Assembly (NCBI GenBank): GCA_019056875.1
Contig: DXJA01000065.1
Location: 1-14,185 of the forward strand
DNA length: 14,185 bases
Source of the DNA: Candidatus Jordarchaeum madagascarense
GTDB taxonomy: Archaea; Asgardarchaeota; Jordiarchaeia; Jordiarchaeales; Jordiarchaeaceae
Reading direction: 5' to 3'
Part shown: positions 7,342 through 14,093 of the stretch, piece after piece
Layout: each line of letters starts with the position of its first letter
How positions within the stretch are numbered: the stretch's first letter is position 1
Made by a program: the position numbers and the translations under genes
Notes under the pieces: model-generated
The model's input: the letters and a program-made list of their open reading frames with translations, nothing else
What the model was told of the DNA's origin: nothing
The model's database searches: none

Positions 7342-7394
7342 GTTAAAATTTTTTATGAGACCGGCCAGGCTGAAGGCTCTTTAAAATTTTCAAC
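7342..7394 (+). repeat. Imperfect inverted repeat in the albA-KH gene spacer
   Basis: GTTAAAATTTT (7342-7352) is answered by AAAATTTTCAAC (7383-7394), giving an 11-base-pair stem with one bulged base. It encloses about 30 bases that include a GC-rich ACCGGCCAGG and can extend the stem through GAG/CTC. It could be a transcription signal, a structured leader or a small RNA. It overlaps the region where the KH gene's promoter is expected. Confidence 0.4.
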
Positions 7395-7409
7395 AAAAGT
7401 TTTTTAAGC

Positions 7410-7430
7410 AAGCTTACTTTTATAAAATCA
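7410..7430 (+). promoter_or_regulatory. TATA-like promoter element for the zinc-ribbon/KH gene
   Basis: CTTTTATAAAATC at about 7417-7429 resembles an archaeal TATA box. It would start transcription near 7450, some 65 bases before the preferred TTG start. An alternative AT box lies at about 7396-7408 (AAAGTTTTTTAAGC). Confidence 0.4.
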
Positions 7431-7516
7431 AACCGAAACTGCTGTTTATTGTTCGCGGGAAACTGTTAAAACCAGTATTTACCCTTTATGATTATTTGAA
7501 TTTGGAGACTTGTGAA

Positions 7517-8023
7517 TTGAAGGTTCCCATATGTTCTTTTTGCCTTAAGAGTGGAATGTACTGCTCAACATGTAGGGAGAAAATAGAGAGAGGCGAAGTG
7601 TCTCCTCTGGATTTGGAAGTAGCTAAACATCTTTTAGAACTTGAGAGCAGGTTTCCTAATCTTAAGGACGCAGAGTTTAGGGGAGCCTTCGAATCCAACA
7701 GCCTAATCATAATCGTGGTAGGACCGGGTGACATATCCAATTTTATTGGACCAAAAGGTAAGATTGTTAAGGTTTTAAGTGATGCGTTGAAGAGAAAGGT
7801 TAGAGTAATCGAAGGATCTTCATCAACCAAGAAGACTATTGAGGATATTTTGTCTCCGGTTGGAGTTTTGGGTGTAAATACAATTTGGCTTCCAGACGGC
7901 TCACTAGAAAAAAAAGTGAGAGTTAAGGGATCAGACAGCAAAAGACTTCCGACAAGCGTGTCTAATCTGGAGAACATTGTTTACAAACTGACCAACGAGA
8001 AAATAAGAATAGTATTTGAGTAA
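7517..8023 (+). CDS. Zinc-ribbon plus KH domain protein, archaeal NusA-like elongation factor family
   Basis: Counting from the TTG at 7517 the protein has 168 residues. Two CxxC pairs near the N-terminus, PICSFC and CSTC (Cys 6, 9, 16 and 19), should bind zinc. They are followed by REKIERGEVSPLDLEVAKHLLELE, the linker typical of this archaeal family. A KH domain follows, with the RNA-binding loop IGPKGK (GxxG) at about 77-82 and VVGPGD before it. The C-terminal third (about 105-168) is less familiar. Relatives are annotated as NusA-like transcription elongation factors or KH RNA-binding proteins; direct function is little studied. The TTG is chosen because GGAG lies 9 bases upstream. An in-frame TTG at 7496 would add 7 residues. 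The gene is convergent with aspS. Confidence 0.8.
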   Translation: MKVPICSFCLKSGMYCSTCREKIERGEVSPLDLEVAKHLLELESRFPNLKDAEFRGAFESNSLIIIVVGPGDISNFIGPKGKIVKVLSDALKRKVRVIEGSSSTKKTIEDILSPVGVLGVNTIWLPDGSLEKKVRVKGSDSKRLPTSVSNLENIVYKLTNEKIRIVFE

Positions 8024-8085
8024 TTTTTCAGTTTTACTATAGAAGAACCTATTCGGCGTAATCTTTTCCAGCTATTTTTTACTTT

Positions 8086-9396
8086 TTAGGGTGTGAGGCG
8101 ATCCCGATCCCGGGGGTACAAAACGCATTCTCTTATGTTTTCTGACCCGGTGAGAATCATTACAAGTCTGTCTAATCCAAGCCCCCATCCTGCATGTGGT
8201 GGCATTCCCCAATCGAATGTTTTAAGATGGAAGCTAAATGAAGTAGGCTCAAGTTTCTGTTCTTCTAATCTTTTAATAAGCATGTCCTTTTTATGAATTC
8301 TTGTTCCCCCCGAAGCCATTTCTAGCCAACCATACATAAAATCAAATGATTCACATAATTTAGGATCATCTTTGCGCGGCAAAATGTAGAATGGTTTTCC
8401 CGCGGTTGGCCAATCCAATATGAAATAAGCCCCTTCAAGCAATTCCCCAAGTTTACGATAAGCTTGAGTGGAAATATCTTCTCCCCAGTTTATTCCAACT
8501 CCTTCTTTTTGCAACTTTTCTACAATATCGGTATAGGTGTATCGGGGAAAAGGTTTCTTCGGAACAGCAAGTTCTCTGTTTAAAGCCATTAACTCTTTTG
8601 AACAATTTTTCTTAATGTGTTTAAACAGATGGCAAATCAATTCTTCGAGGAGGTTCATTACATCTTCATAATCATTGAAGGCTACTTCCACATCTACAGC
8701 GTATACTTCGCTTAGGTGTCTAACCGTTCGGCTTAACTCGGCACGATAACAGGGTGCGATTTCGAAAACTTTTTCAAAAACACTGGACATTTGCTCTTTG
8801 TAGAGTTGAGCGGACTGGCTCAGAAAAGCTTCCTTTTCATAATATGAAATGGGAAAGAGATCAGCTCCACCCTCTGAGGCAGAAGCAATAATCTTAGGAG
8901 TATTAATTTCGGTGAATCCTTTTTTGATTAGGAATTCTCGAATAGCATTAGCAGTTTCATGGCGAATAATGAAAATAGCTGTTTTTTCTGGTCGTCTAAT
9001 GTCTAGCACACGATTATCTAATTGGGTGTCAAGGTTGGCGTCAACTTTCCCTGAGGGATCTAAGGGAAGTGGAGAAATAGCGGTGTTAAGGATTTTTATT
9101 TCTTTGGGTATTATTTCCGCTCCTTGGGGCGCCTTTTCAATTTTTTTAACCGTTCCTCGAACCTGTATAACATATTCCTTGCCTAGATTATCCACCTCAT
9201 CAAAAAGCTTTGAATTGCTCTTGGGGATGGTAATCTGTGACTGGCCCTCTTTATCTCTTAAAATAATGAATTTTATTCCACCGAGTTTTCGAATGTTTTC
9301 TACCCACCCAGCAAGAACCACTTCCTTACCATCAAGTTCTGGTCCCACATCGCTGGTAAAGTGCGTCTTACGAATATCATAAGCATCATCTGACAA
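8086..9396 (-). CDS. aspS: Aspartyl-tRNA synthetase, archaeal type, probably non-discriminating (AspRS/AsxRS)
   Basis: This class IIb synthetase charges tRNA with aspartate. From the TTG at 9396 it has 436 residues, normal for archaeal AspRS. The N-terminal OB-fold anticodon-binding domain (about 10-105) contains VLAGWVENIRKLGG and LPLDP just after it. Motif 1 is GFTEINTPKI (160-169). Motif 2 is CYRAELSRTVRHLSE (216-230), and motif 3 is GWGLGLDRLVMILTG. Pro90, in EKAPQGAEIIP, aligns with the residue that in archaeal AspRS marks relaxed Asp/Asn tRNA recognition. The start is fixed by GGAGGT (9405-9410) 8 bases upstream of the TTG. A longer frame opening at an ATG at 9465 has no such site and adds 23 unconserved residues. 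It is downstream of truD on the same strand. Confidence 0.94.
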   Translation of the reverse strand: MSDDAYDIRKTHFTSDVGPELDGKEVVLAGWVENIRKLGGIKFIILRDKEGQSQITIPKSNSKLFDEVDNLGKEYVIQVRGTVKKIEKAPQGAEIIPKEIKILNTAISPLPLDPSGKVDANLDTQLDNRVLDIRRPEKTAIFIIRHETANAIREFLIKKGFTEINTPKIIASASEGGADLFPISYYEKEAFLSQSAQLYKEQMSSVFEKVFEIAPCYRAELSRTVRHLSEVYAVDVEVAFNDYEDVMNLLEELICHLFKHIKKNCSKELMALNRELAVPKKPFPRYTYTDIVEKLQKEGVGINWGEDISTQAYRKLGELLEGAYFILDWPTAGKPFYILPRKDDPKLCESFDFMYGWLEMASGGTRIHKKDMLIKRLEEQKLEPTSFSFHLKTFDWGMPPHAGWGLGLDRLVMILTGSENIRECVLYPRDRDRLTP

Positions 9397-9404
9397 GAAA
9401 TTTA

Positions 9405-9410
9405 ACCTCC
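9405..9410 (-). promoter_or_regulatory. Ribosome binding site that sets the aspS start
   Basis: On the minus strand this is GGAGGT, a near-complete match to the archaeal 16S tail, 8 bases before the TTG at 9396. It argues against the ATG at 9465. Confidence 0.75.
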
Positions 9411-9500
9411 AACTATTTGGCGTTGTAATTTCATTCACTGCCGTCAAAGAGAAAATAACAAGCACTAATTAACTTATCGTTTCTTAATTCGGTTATTACT

Positions 9501-10868
9501 TTAATATTTAATCGGATCCGTTTTCATAATTTCTCTGAGAACCACCGTAGCATAGCTCCCCTTCCGGAGCGAGAAGGAAACCGTGATTTTAATCGCATCT
9601 TCAGTATAATCATCACTACTAATTTCCAGTAGTTCCAAGTCAGATATCTTCAAGATTATCAGACGAAACATTCCTCTAGAACTTATTTCAGGTGCCGATT
9701 GAAGCTTAAACATGCCTGGGTTTAGTTCCTCTTCTTGCAAAATTTTTTCTACCAATTCCCGAGGTTTGTCTTCGGGTAGATTTGAATCGTATCCTATCAA
9801 AGGTATTGAAACGCCCAGTTTTCCTGATTTTATTTTTTCGTTTATTTTCGAAGCCGTTTCTTCTTTAACTATTACATAGCCGTCTGGCGAAATATTGTCA
9901 ACAGAATTTACGATGTCTCCAGGGATCGCACTGTTAAGTGGTAAACCGTATTTGTATCTAAGACTGAGAATTCTGTTAAATAGATAAGACTGCACAGCGT
10001 GCACAAACATTTTGAGTAGACCCCGTGGAAGTCGTCTAAAAGCACCTAGAACATCATTGGGATGCCGAGATAAATGTTTCAACATGATCCGCTCGTAACT
10101 CAAACGCTTTGGAAATTTTTCAAAAGACCCGGCAAAGTCCCCGGTTTCGAACAAATAATTACGCGCCTCCTGAGCGTCCTCCTTCTCCAGAGGGTAAGCC
10201 TTTGCCAAAAAAAGCATCGCAGCCTCTCTAAACTCATTCTTGAGAAGTTTAATTCCCACCAGATGGGATAAAGGCCTCTGAATCCCATATCTTTGATAGC
10301 CGAAAAAATTCGGCACCCCACCCAAATCTTCTATTTCACGAAAAGTTTGTTTAACCCTTTCTTCTACTTCTGATTCCTTCAAATTAATTTCTCTAATCGT
10401 TATACGAAAATGGTTTCCCCAGAGATCACCAAGTTTAACAGCGTCGTTACCCCGTTTTACATCCCTTATGTAAAGTCCTTTAATATTTAATTCCTCAAGT
10501 TTTTCCGGTTCAATCCTCCACGCACTCAACCTCTGAGTGGTGACCGCTCTCTTATCTTTCACTCCTGCATAAGAAAACCTTTTTATTCCCACTCCTAACC
10601 TGCGAGCAATCCTATCCAAAGCTTCAAAAGTGTTATACATGGCATGTCTCTCAAGAGTGAAAATGGTGTACTCTCCCTCTCCTCCACCTATACACTCATG
10701 GTTTAAGCTGTTGGTCGGAGCTTCTGGTCCAAGTGCAGGAATTATCTCTTTTTGGGGAGTTATTTCCTCAACCACAAAATCCTCCCACCTCTTTCTCAGA
10801 CACCCCCCTATCCCGTTAGACCTTGTGGCGAAAAATTCCATTCCTAAGATGTTTTCAAGCTCACTCAT
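9501..10868 (-). CDS. truD: tRNA pseudouridine(13) synthase TruD
   Basis: TruD converts U13 of certain tRNAs to pseudouridine. The catalytic motif is clear: YAGVKDKRAVTTQ with the nucleophilic Asp at residue 105, counting from the ATG at 10868. Other TruD landmarks are the N-terminal LRKRWEDFVVEEI, FEALDRIARRLGV, the NFFGYQRYG stretch that precedes the TRUD insertion domain, and a C-terminal MFRLIIL plus VSFSLRKGSYATVVLREIMK. The 455 residues fit archaeal TruD, which is longer than the bacterial enzyme. A GTG at 10877 is in frame but lies within the GGTGA that serves as ribosome binding site 5 bases before the ATG, so I prefer the ATG. It starts 19 bases after the pth2 stop, so the two form an operon, a pairing known in other archaea. 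Confidence 0.94.
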   Translation of the reverse strand: MSELENILGMEFFATRSNGIGGCLRKRWEDFVVEEITPQKEIIPALGPEAPTNSLNHECIGGGEGEYTIFTLERHAMYNTFEALDRIARRLGVGIKRFSYAGVKDKRAVTTQRLSAWRIEPEKLEELNIKGLYIRDVKRGNDAVKLGDLWGNHFRITIREINLKESEVEERVKQTFREIEDLGGVPNFFGYQRYGIQRPLSHLVGIKLLKNEFREAAMLFLAKAYPLEKEDAQEARNYLFETGDFAGSFEKFPKRLSYERIMLKHLSRHPNDVLGAFRRLPRGLLKMFVHAVQSYLFNRILSLRYKYGLPLNSAIPGDIVNSVDNISPDGYVIVKEETASKINEKIKSGKLGVSIPLIGYDSNLPEDKPRELVEKILQEEELNPGMFKLQSAPEISSRGMFRLIILKISDLELLEISSDDYTEDAIKITVSFSLRKGSYATVVLREIMKTDPIKY

Positions 10869-10887
10869 CAAACTCACCGAAAATCAT

Positions 10888-11244
10888 CTAAAGTAGGGGC
10901 AACCCGCCAGTGATACTATCTATAATTGATTCTGGTCCTGGCCCAATAGCCAGAGCGGTCACGGTTCCTGGCGGTATTTCAGTTAAACCTCTATCGGATA
11001 TTAAAGTGTGCGGGATTTTTTGTCTCAATGCCTGATACTCGAATCTTTTAATTTCCTCCAAAGAGTTAATCTTTACCACAGCTTTTTTCTGACCCTCACC
11101 CATCCAAGCTTTCCACCAGTCTGCATTCTTTTTCCTAGCCTCCTCTGAGGCGGTAACCGCAGCGTGCGCTACTTGGACCGCCAATTTTCCCTTACTCATT
11201 TTAATGTCAGTGCGAACCAAAATCACCATCTTGTACTCAAACAT
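10888..11244 (-). CDS. pth2: Peptidyl-tRNA hydrolase, archaeal/eukaryotic Pth2 type
   Basis: Pth2 cleaves peptidyl-tRNA released from stalled ribosomes and recycles the tRNA. The 118 residues match the family along their length: MVILVRTDIKMSKGKLAVQVAHAAV (residues 6-30) holds the catalytic-region Lys20 and His27. SDRGLTEIPPGT (83-94) is the second conserved block, and TALAIGP (96-102) with a GLPLL end closes the fold. The start is the ATG at 11244, with a weak GGGGT upstream; an ATG at 11229 would also keep the whole domain. It is the first gene of a minus-strand translation block followed by truD and aspS. Confidence 0.94.
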   Translation of the reverse strand: MFEYKMVILVRTDIKMSKGKLAVQVAHAAVTASEEARKKNADWWKAWMGEGQKKAVVKINSLEEIKRFEYQALRQKIPHTLISDRGLTEIPPGTVTALAIGPGPESIIDSITGGLPLL

Positions 11245-11429
11245 CTATGAGCGACCCCTGCACAAAAAGGAACGAAGCAAAACTAATTCATAAGTATATT
11301 TTCCTAGTGTTTCTTGCTTCAATTTCCCGTTTACTCGATTAATTTTTAAGCCTTTTTTCGTGTAACCCTTAAAAGTAACCAAGCTTAAATCATTTTTCAA
11401 ACAACAAGAGCTCACAGGCGGGATGAAAT
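11245..11429. promoter_or_regulatory. Bidirectional promoter region between pth2 and the geranylgeranyl reductase
   Basis: On the minus strand, GGCTTAAAAATT (11352 down to 11341) and AAAATATACTTAT (about 11304 down to 11290) are TATA-like; the second gives the shorter pth2 leader. On the plus strand, AAGCTTAAAT at 11381-11390 would start transcription near 11412, about 18 bases before the presumed reductase start. The two strands share a GCTTAAA core, also seen before the CDC48 N-domain gene. Confidence 0.45.
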
Positions 11430-12650
11430 ATCTCCGAAAGTGAAAAGTTTGACATCGCAGTCATTGGTTGTGGACCTGCCGGGGCACTAGCCGCCCGAAA
11501 CGCGGCCAGGAAGGGAGTGAGTGTGGTGGCGTTTGAGGAACATTCTTCAGTGGGATTACCCGCACACTGTGCAGGTCTAATCAGCGTATCTGGTTTAAGA
11601 AGACTAAATATAGACATCCCTAAAGAGTGTATTCTGAATCGTGTTAAGGGCGCCACCTTCTATTCGCCATCGGGCACCTTTTTTACTGTTTCACGCAGGA
11701 AATCTCAAGCTTACGTTATTAATAGACCCTTACTTGACCAATACTTCGCTTCCAAAGCTCAAAAGGAAAACGTGTCACTATTTACAAGCACGAAGGTTTT
11801 AGCCCTGAAAATGGGTGAAAGAAGATTACTGAAGGTGGCTCATAAAAAAGAATCCATTTTTGAACCCAAGATTATAATTGACGCTGAGGGAATAAGAGGA
11901 AAATTCGTTAGAGAAGCAGGGTTAAACCCCCCTTCCAAAGGCGTAATACCGGGAGTTCAATTCGAAGTAGAGAACGCGGAAGTCAACCCCGACCAAGTAG
12001 AAATGTTCTTTGGTAACAAAGTTGCCCCCGGATTTTTTGCCTGGATAATCCCCACCGGAGAGAACACCGCAAGAATAGGTTTGGGAGCAAATCACCACGC
12101 TCTGAGATACCTCAAAGAGTTTATTAGAAACCATCCCATCGCCTCCAAAAGACTTTCAAACGCAGCAATTGTCAAAAAATTTGGAGGTAGCATAGTTCTA
12201 AGCGGACCAATTCCAAAGACCTACACCAATGGCTTTCTTGTAGTGGGCGACGCCGCCGGCCAAGTAAAACCAACAACCGGTGGAGGAGTAATAATGGGCG
12301 GACTATGCGCTCAAATCGCAGGCGAAGTAGCAGCCGAAGCAATCATTGAAGGAAAAGTTAACAGTAAAAGGTTGGGAGCATATCAGAAAAAATGGAGAAA
12401 ACTTCTCTCCAGAGAATTTTACTTTATGCTCCAAGCTAGACGAATTCTAAACAGAATGAGCGATAATAATCTGGACAAACTCTTTCGAATAATTATTAAA
12501 AACGATTTCCCAAAAGTCATGGAAGAAGTAGGAGACATGGACTTTGAATCAGGGGTAATTAAGAAACTAATTCTCAAACCCAAACTTTCAGCCAGTATTA
12601 TCCTCAATTTTCTGGCATCATTCTTAATAGGAAAAAAAGAAAGTAAATAA
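11430..12650 (+). CDS. Geranylgeranyl reductase family flavoprotein (digeranylgeranylglycerophospholipid reductase-like)
   Basis: These FAD enzymes saturate the isoprenoid chains of archaeal membrane lipids, or of related geranylgeranyl compounds. The FAD loop is DIAVIGCGPAG (GxGPAG at codons for 11466-11483). It is followed by LPAHCAGL with the family's conserved Cys, YVINRPLLDQ, FAWIIPTGENTARIGLG and the second FAD motif VVGDAAGQVKPTTGGGV. The frame is open back to a TGA at 11424, yet holds no ATG, GTG or TTG until GTG at 11517, which would delete the FAD loop. I place the start at ATC 11430 (406 residues, beginning SESEKFDIAVIG), a few bases after GGGATGA. A one-base error in the AAA at 11437-11439 would instead join the ATG at 11423. 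With the ATC start the conserved Cys is residue 47. The last residues are hydrophobic (SASIILNFLASFLIG), perhaps membrane-associating. Confidence 0.88.
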   Translation: MSESEKFDIAVIGCGPAGALAARNAARKGVSVVAFEEHSSVGLPAHCAGLISVSGLRRLNIDIPKECILNRVKGATFYSPSGTFFTVSRRKSQAYVINRPLLDQYFASKAQKENVSLFTSTKVLALKMGERRLLKVAHKKESIFEPKIIIDAEGIRGKFVREAGLNPPSKGVIPGVQFEVENAEVNPDQVEMFFGNKVAPGFFAWIIPTGENTARIGLGANHHALRYLKEFIRNHPIASKRLSNAAIVKKFGGSIVLSGPIPKTYTNGFLVVGDAAGQVKPTTGGGVIMGGLCAQIAGEVAAEAIIEGKVNSKRLGAYQKKWRKLLSREFYFMLQARRILNRMSDNNLDKLFRIIIKNDFPKVMEEVGDMDFESGVIKKLILKPKLSASIILNFLASFLIGKKESK

Positions 12651-12707
12651 AAGAGAAAAATCAGATTCAAATAATCAAAAAACCGAATGAGTTCAAAAGT
12701 CGATAAT

Positions 12708-12726
12708 AACAAATATTTAAAAGCCC
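12708..12726 (+). promoter_or_regulatory. TATA-like promoter of the zinc-ribbon / aEF1-beta operon
   Basis: AAATATTTAAAAGC at about 12711-12724 is one of the clearest archaeal TATA-type boxes in the window. It predicts a transcript start near 12745, leaving a leader of about 28 bases with AGGAGG at 12761-12766. Confidence 0.5.
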
Positions 12727-12772
12727 CCATATCTTAAGTGGAGCATCAAAAATTGGAGACAGGAGGAAAACC

Positions 12773-12949
12773 ATGTCAGAAATCAAACCGCAAATCTGTG
12801 CAAGCTGTGGTAAAATAGTGTCACCAGAAAAAGGAGCAGTAAAATTTTCCTGTCCAAGCTGTCACAAGTACACTTTCTGGCGTTGTGAAATGTGTAGATC
12901 ATTCTCAAACACATACAAATGTCCAGTTTGCAATTTTGAAGGACCCTAA
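12773..12949 (+). CDS. Small four-CxxC zinc-ribbon protein (HVO_2753-like family)
   Basis: This 58-residue protein has four CxxC pairs: Cys9/12, Cys27/30, Cys38/41 and Cys50/53. Together they can bind two zinc ions. The pattern CASCG, FSCPSC, FWRCEMC, YKCPVCNFEGP matches a widespread archaeal small zinc-finger family (HVO_2753 type), often annotated as RNA-binding and found next to aEF1-beta. The start is secure: AGGAGG lies 6 bases before the ATG. The stop is 28 bases before aEF1-beta, so the two are likely one transcription unit. Its molecular role is not settled; a link with translation is inferred from the conserved neighbour. Confidence 0.9.
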   Translation: MSEIKPQICASCGKIVSPEKGAVKFSCPSCHKYTFWRCEMCRSFSNTYKCPVCNFEGP

Positions 12950-12977
12950 CCTTAACAATACTTAAGAGGTGTAAAAC

Positions 12978-13244
12978 TTGGCAAAAGTCGTAGCAACCGT
13001 GAAAATATTCCCAGAATCAACGGAAGTAAATTTAGATGAATTAAAAGCCAAAATCGAGAAAAACCTCCCCAAAGGAACAGAAATACACAGCTCGCAGGAA
13101 GTCCCAATAGCATTCGGCCTCAAAGCCCTAAGGCTCAACATAATAGTACCAGAAGCCGAAGGGGGAACAGACCAAATAGAACAAGCAATCTCAGAAATAG
13201 AAGAAGTCAGCGAAATAGAAGTAGAAATGGTAAGAAGAATCTAA
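12978..13244 (+). CDS. Translation elongation factor 1-beta (aEF1B)
   Basis: aEF1-beta is the guanine nucleotide exchange factor that reloads EF1A with GTP. The 88 residues are one alpha-beta domain and match archaeal aEF1B throughout: KVVATVKIFPEST at the N-terminus, DELKAKIEKNLPKGTEI, the conserved VPIAFGLKALRLNIIVPE centre, and an acidic helix followed by EVEMVRRI. The length is typical for the archaeal form, which equals the C-terminal catalytic domain of eukaryotic EF1B-alpha. The start is TTG with GAGGTG 6 bases upstream. It follows the zinc-ribbon gene in the same probable operon. The usual symbol is ef1b. Confidence 0.95.
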   Translation: MAKVVATVKIFPESTEVNLDELKAKIEKNLPKGTEIHSSQEVPIAFGLKALRLNIIVPEAEGGTDQIEQAISEIEEVSEIEVEMVRRI

Positions 13245-13568
13245 AGAACCAGCACAAAGACCAAACAATTTTATCCTACAAGATCCGGCTTCCAATGAAA
13301 GTACTCCCAAAACCCTAATTAATTATATCAATTTTCCCTTAGTAAAAACCGCCATAACAAGGTAATTTTAGATTATAAATAAAGCAAAACAGTACCCGTA
13401 TAACATACCCGTATAACATATAGAGAAAAATAGTATTAATGCGAATGTTGTTAAGACAACCTTTTTAAATCTGTTAAAAATGAATTTAATCATAGAAGTA
13501 TTATAATATTATATTCACGCCGCAAGGCTTAAAGATGCTCGAAAAAACCATTAAAAGCTGATGTCAAG
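13245..13568. other. 324-base intergenic gap with a short tandem repeat and a promoter
   Basis: No open frame of note and no tRNA-like fold was seen. The gap holds a 13-base tandem repeat (13393-13418), a small GTTGT-TAAG-ACAAC hairpin (13447-13462 region), AT-rich tracts, and a BRE/TATA-like GGCTTAAAG at 13526-13534. The last would start transcription near 13557, leaving only about 12 leader bases before the next gene. Confidence 0.45.
13393..13418 (+). repeat. Two perfect tandem copies of a 13-base unit
   Basis: TACCCGTATAACA occurs twice head to tail, the second copy followed directly by TATA. It is upstream of the CDC48 N-domain gene and could be an operator or a replication-slippage repeat. 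Confidence 0.8.
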
Positions 13569-14093
13569 TTGGCAGACATTGAGTTACGTGTAGAAGAAGC
13601 GCAGAAGCGCGATGCCGGAAGATTCATAGTACGAATAGATAACGCCGCAATGGAAAAACTAGGCGTCCAAAAATACGATGTCGTTGAAATAAAAGGTGAA
13701 AAGACAACATCCGCTATTGCTTGGCCAGCCTACCCAGAAGACAAAGACAAAGGACTAGTTCGAATGGACGGATACCTGAGAATCAACGCCAACGTAAGCG
13801 TGGGCGACAAAGTAGTAGTTAAAAAAGCCAGCGAAAAACAAGCCGAATCGGTCATCTTAGCTCCTACCAGCCTAGGGTTCCCTGTAAAAGAACGCTTCGA
13901 ACGCTTCGTAAAAAGGAAACTGGTAGGACACCCAGTAACACAGGGAGACATTGTTTATATCCCAGTTTTAAGTACAGCCATACCCCTCGTAGTAGTGAAG
14001 ACAACCCCAGAAGGAATAGTTATTGTCAAACCCAAAACAACACTACACATAAGTGAGAAACCCATGTGGCAGAAACCCGATGGGGCAAAATAA
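13569..14093 (+). CDS. Stand-alone CDC48/VAT N-domain protein (no AAA ATPase modules)
   Basis: The 174 residues align with the N-domain of CDC48/p97/VAT. The first lobe (about 1-90) is the double-psi barrel, with LRVEEAQKRDAGR, the GVQKYDVVEI strand, and KGLVRMDGYLRINANVSVGDKVVV. The second lobe (about 95-164) contains ILAP, VKRKLVGHPVTQGD and VVVKTTPEGIVIVKPKTTLHISEKP. In full-length CDC48 this is followed by the D1 AAA module (EDIGGL and Walker motifs). Here a TAA ends the protein about 10 residues after the domain boundary. The remaining 92 bases show no AAA sequence in any frame. The start is TTG with a weak GATG upstream and a near promoter. It may be a substrate or adaptor-binding partner of a separate CDC48, or a diverged regulator; that is inference. 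The pure-domain boundaries argue against random truncation. Confidence 0.82.
   Translation: MADIELRVEEAQKRDAGRFIVRIDNAAMEKLGVQKYDVVEIKGEKTTSAIAWPAYPEDKDKGLVRMDGYLRINANVSVGDKVVVKKASEKQAESVILAPTSLGFPVKERFERFVKRKLVGHPVTQGDIVYIPVLSTAIPLVVVKTTPEGIVIVKPKTTLHISEKPMWQKPDGAK

Noticed and set aside
7492..7977. 161-codon open frame on the minus strand opposite the KH gene
   Set aside because: It is the mirror of the KH protein with its conserved CxxC and GxxG motifs on the other strand. The antisense product is Ser/Thr/Leu-rich with no family features.
8849..9382. 177-codon open frame on the plus strand opposite aspS
   Set aside because: It lies entirely antisense to strongly conserved AspRS sequence, its translation has no recognisable domain, and no ribosome binding site or promoter supports it.
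9397..9465. Upstream extension of aspS to the ATG at 9465
   Set aside because: The 23 extra residues match no AspRS N-terminus, there is no ribosome binding site before that ATG, and GGAGGT sits correctly for the TTG at 9396.
11390..11656. 88-codon minus-strand frame over the start of the reductase
   Set aside because: It is antisense to the FAD-binding region, which is clearly coding on the plus strand.
12419..12730. 103-codon minus-strand frame with hydrophobic residues, resembling a small membrane protein
   Set aside because: It is mostly antisense to the reductase C-terminus. Its hydrophobicity comes from the A-rich coding strand of that gene, and no start signals were seen.
13245..13568. 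Possible tRNA or C/D-box guide RNA in the long gap
   Set aside because: No acceptor-stem/T-loop pattern and no paired C and D boxes at proper spacing were found on reading both strands; only short AT-rich hairpins and the tandem repeat are present.
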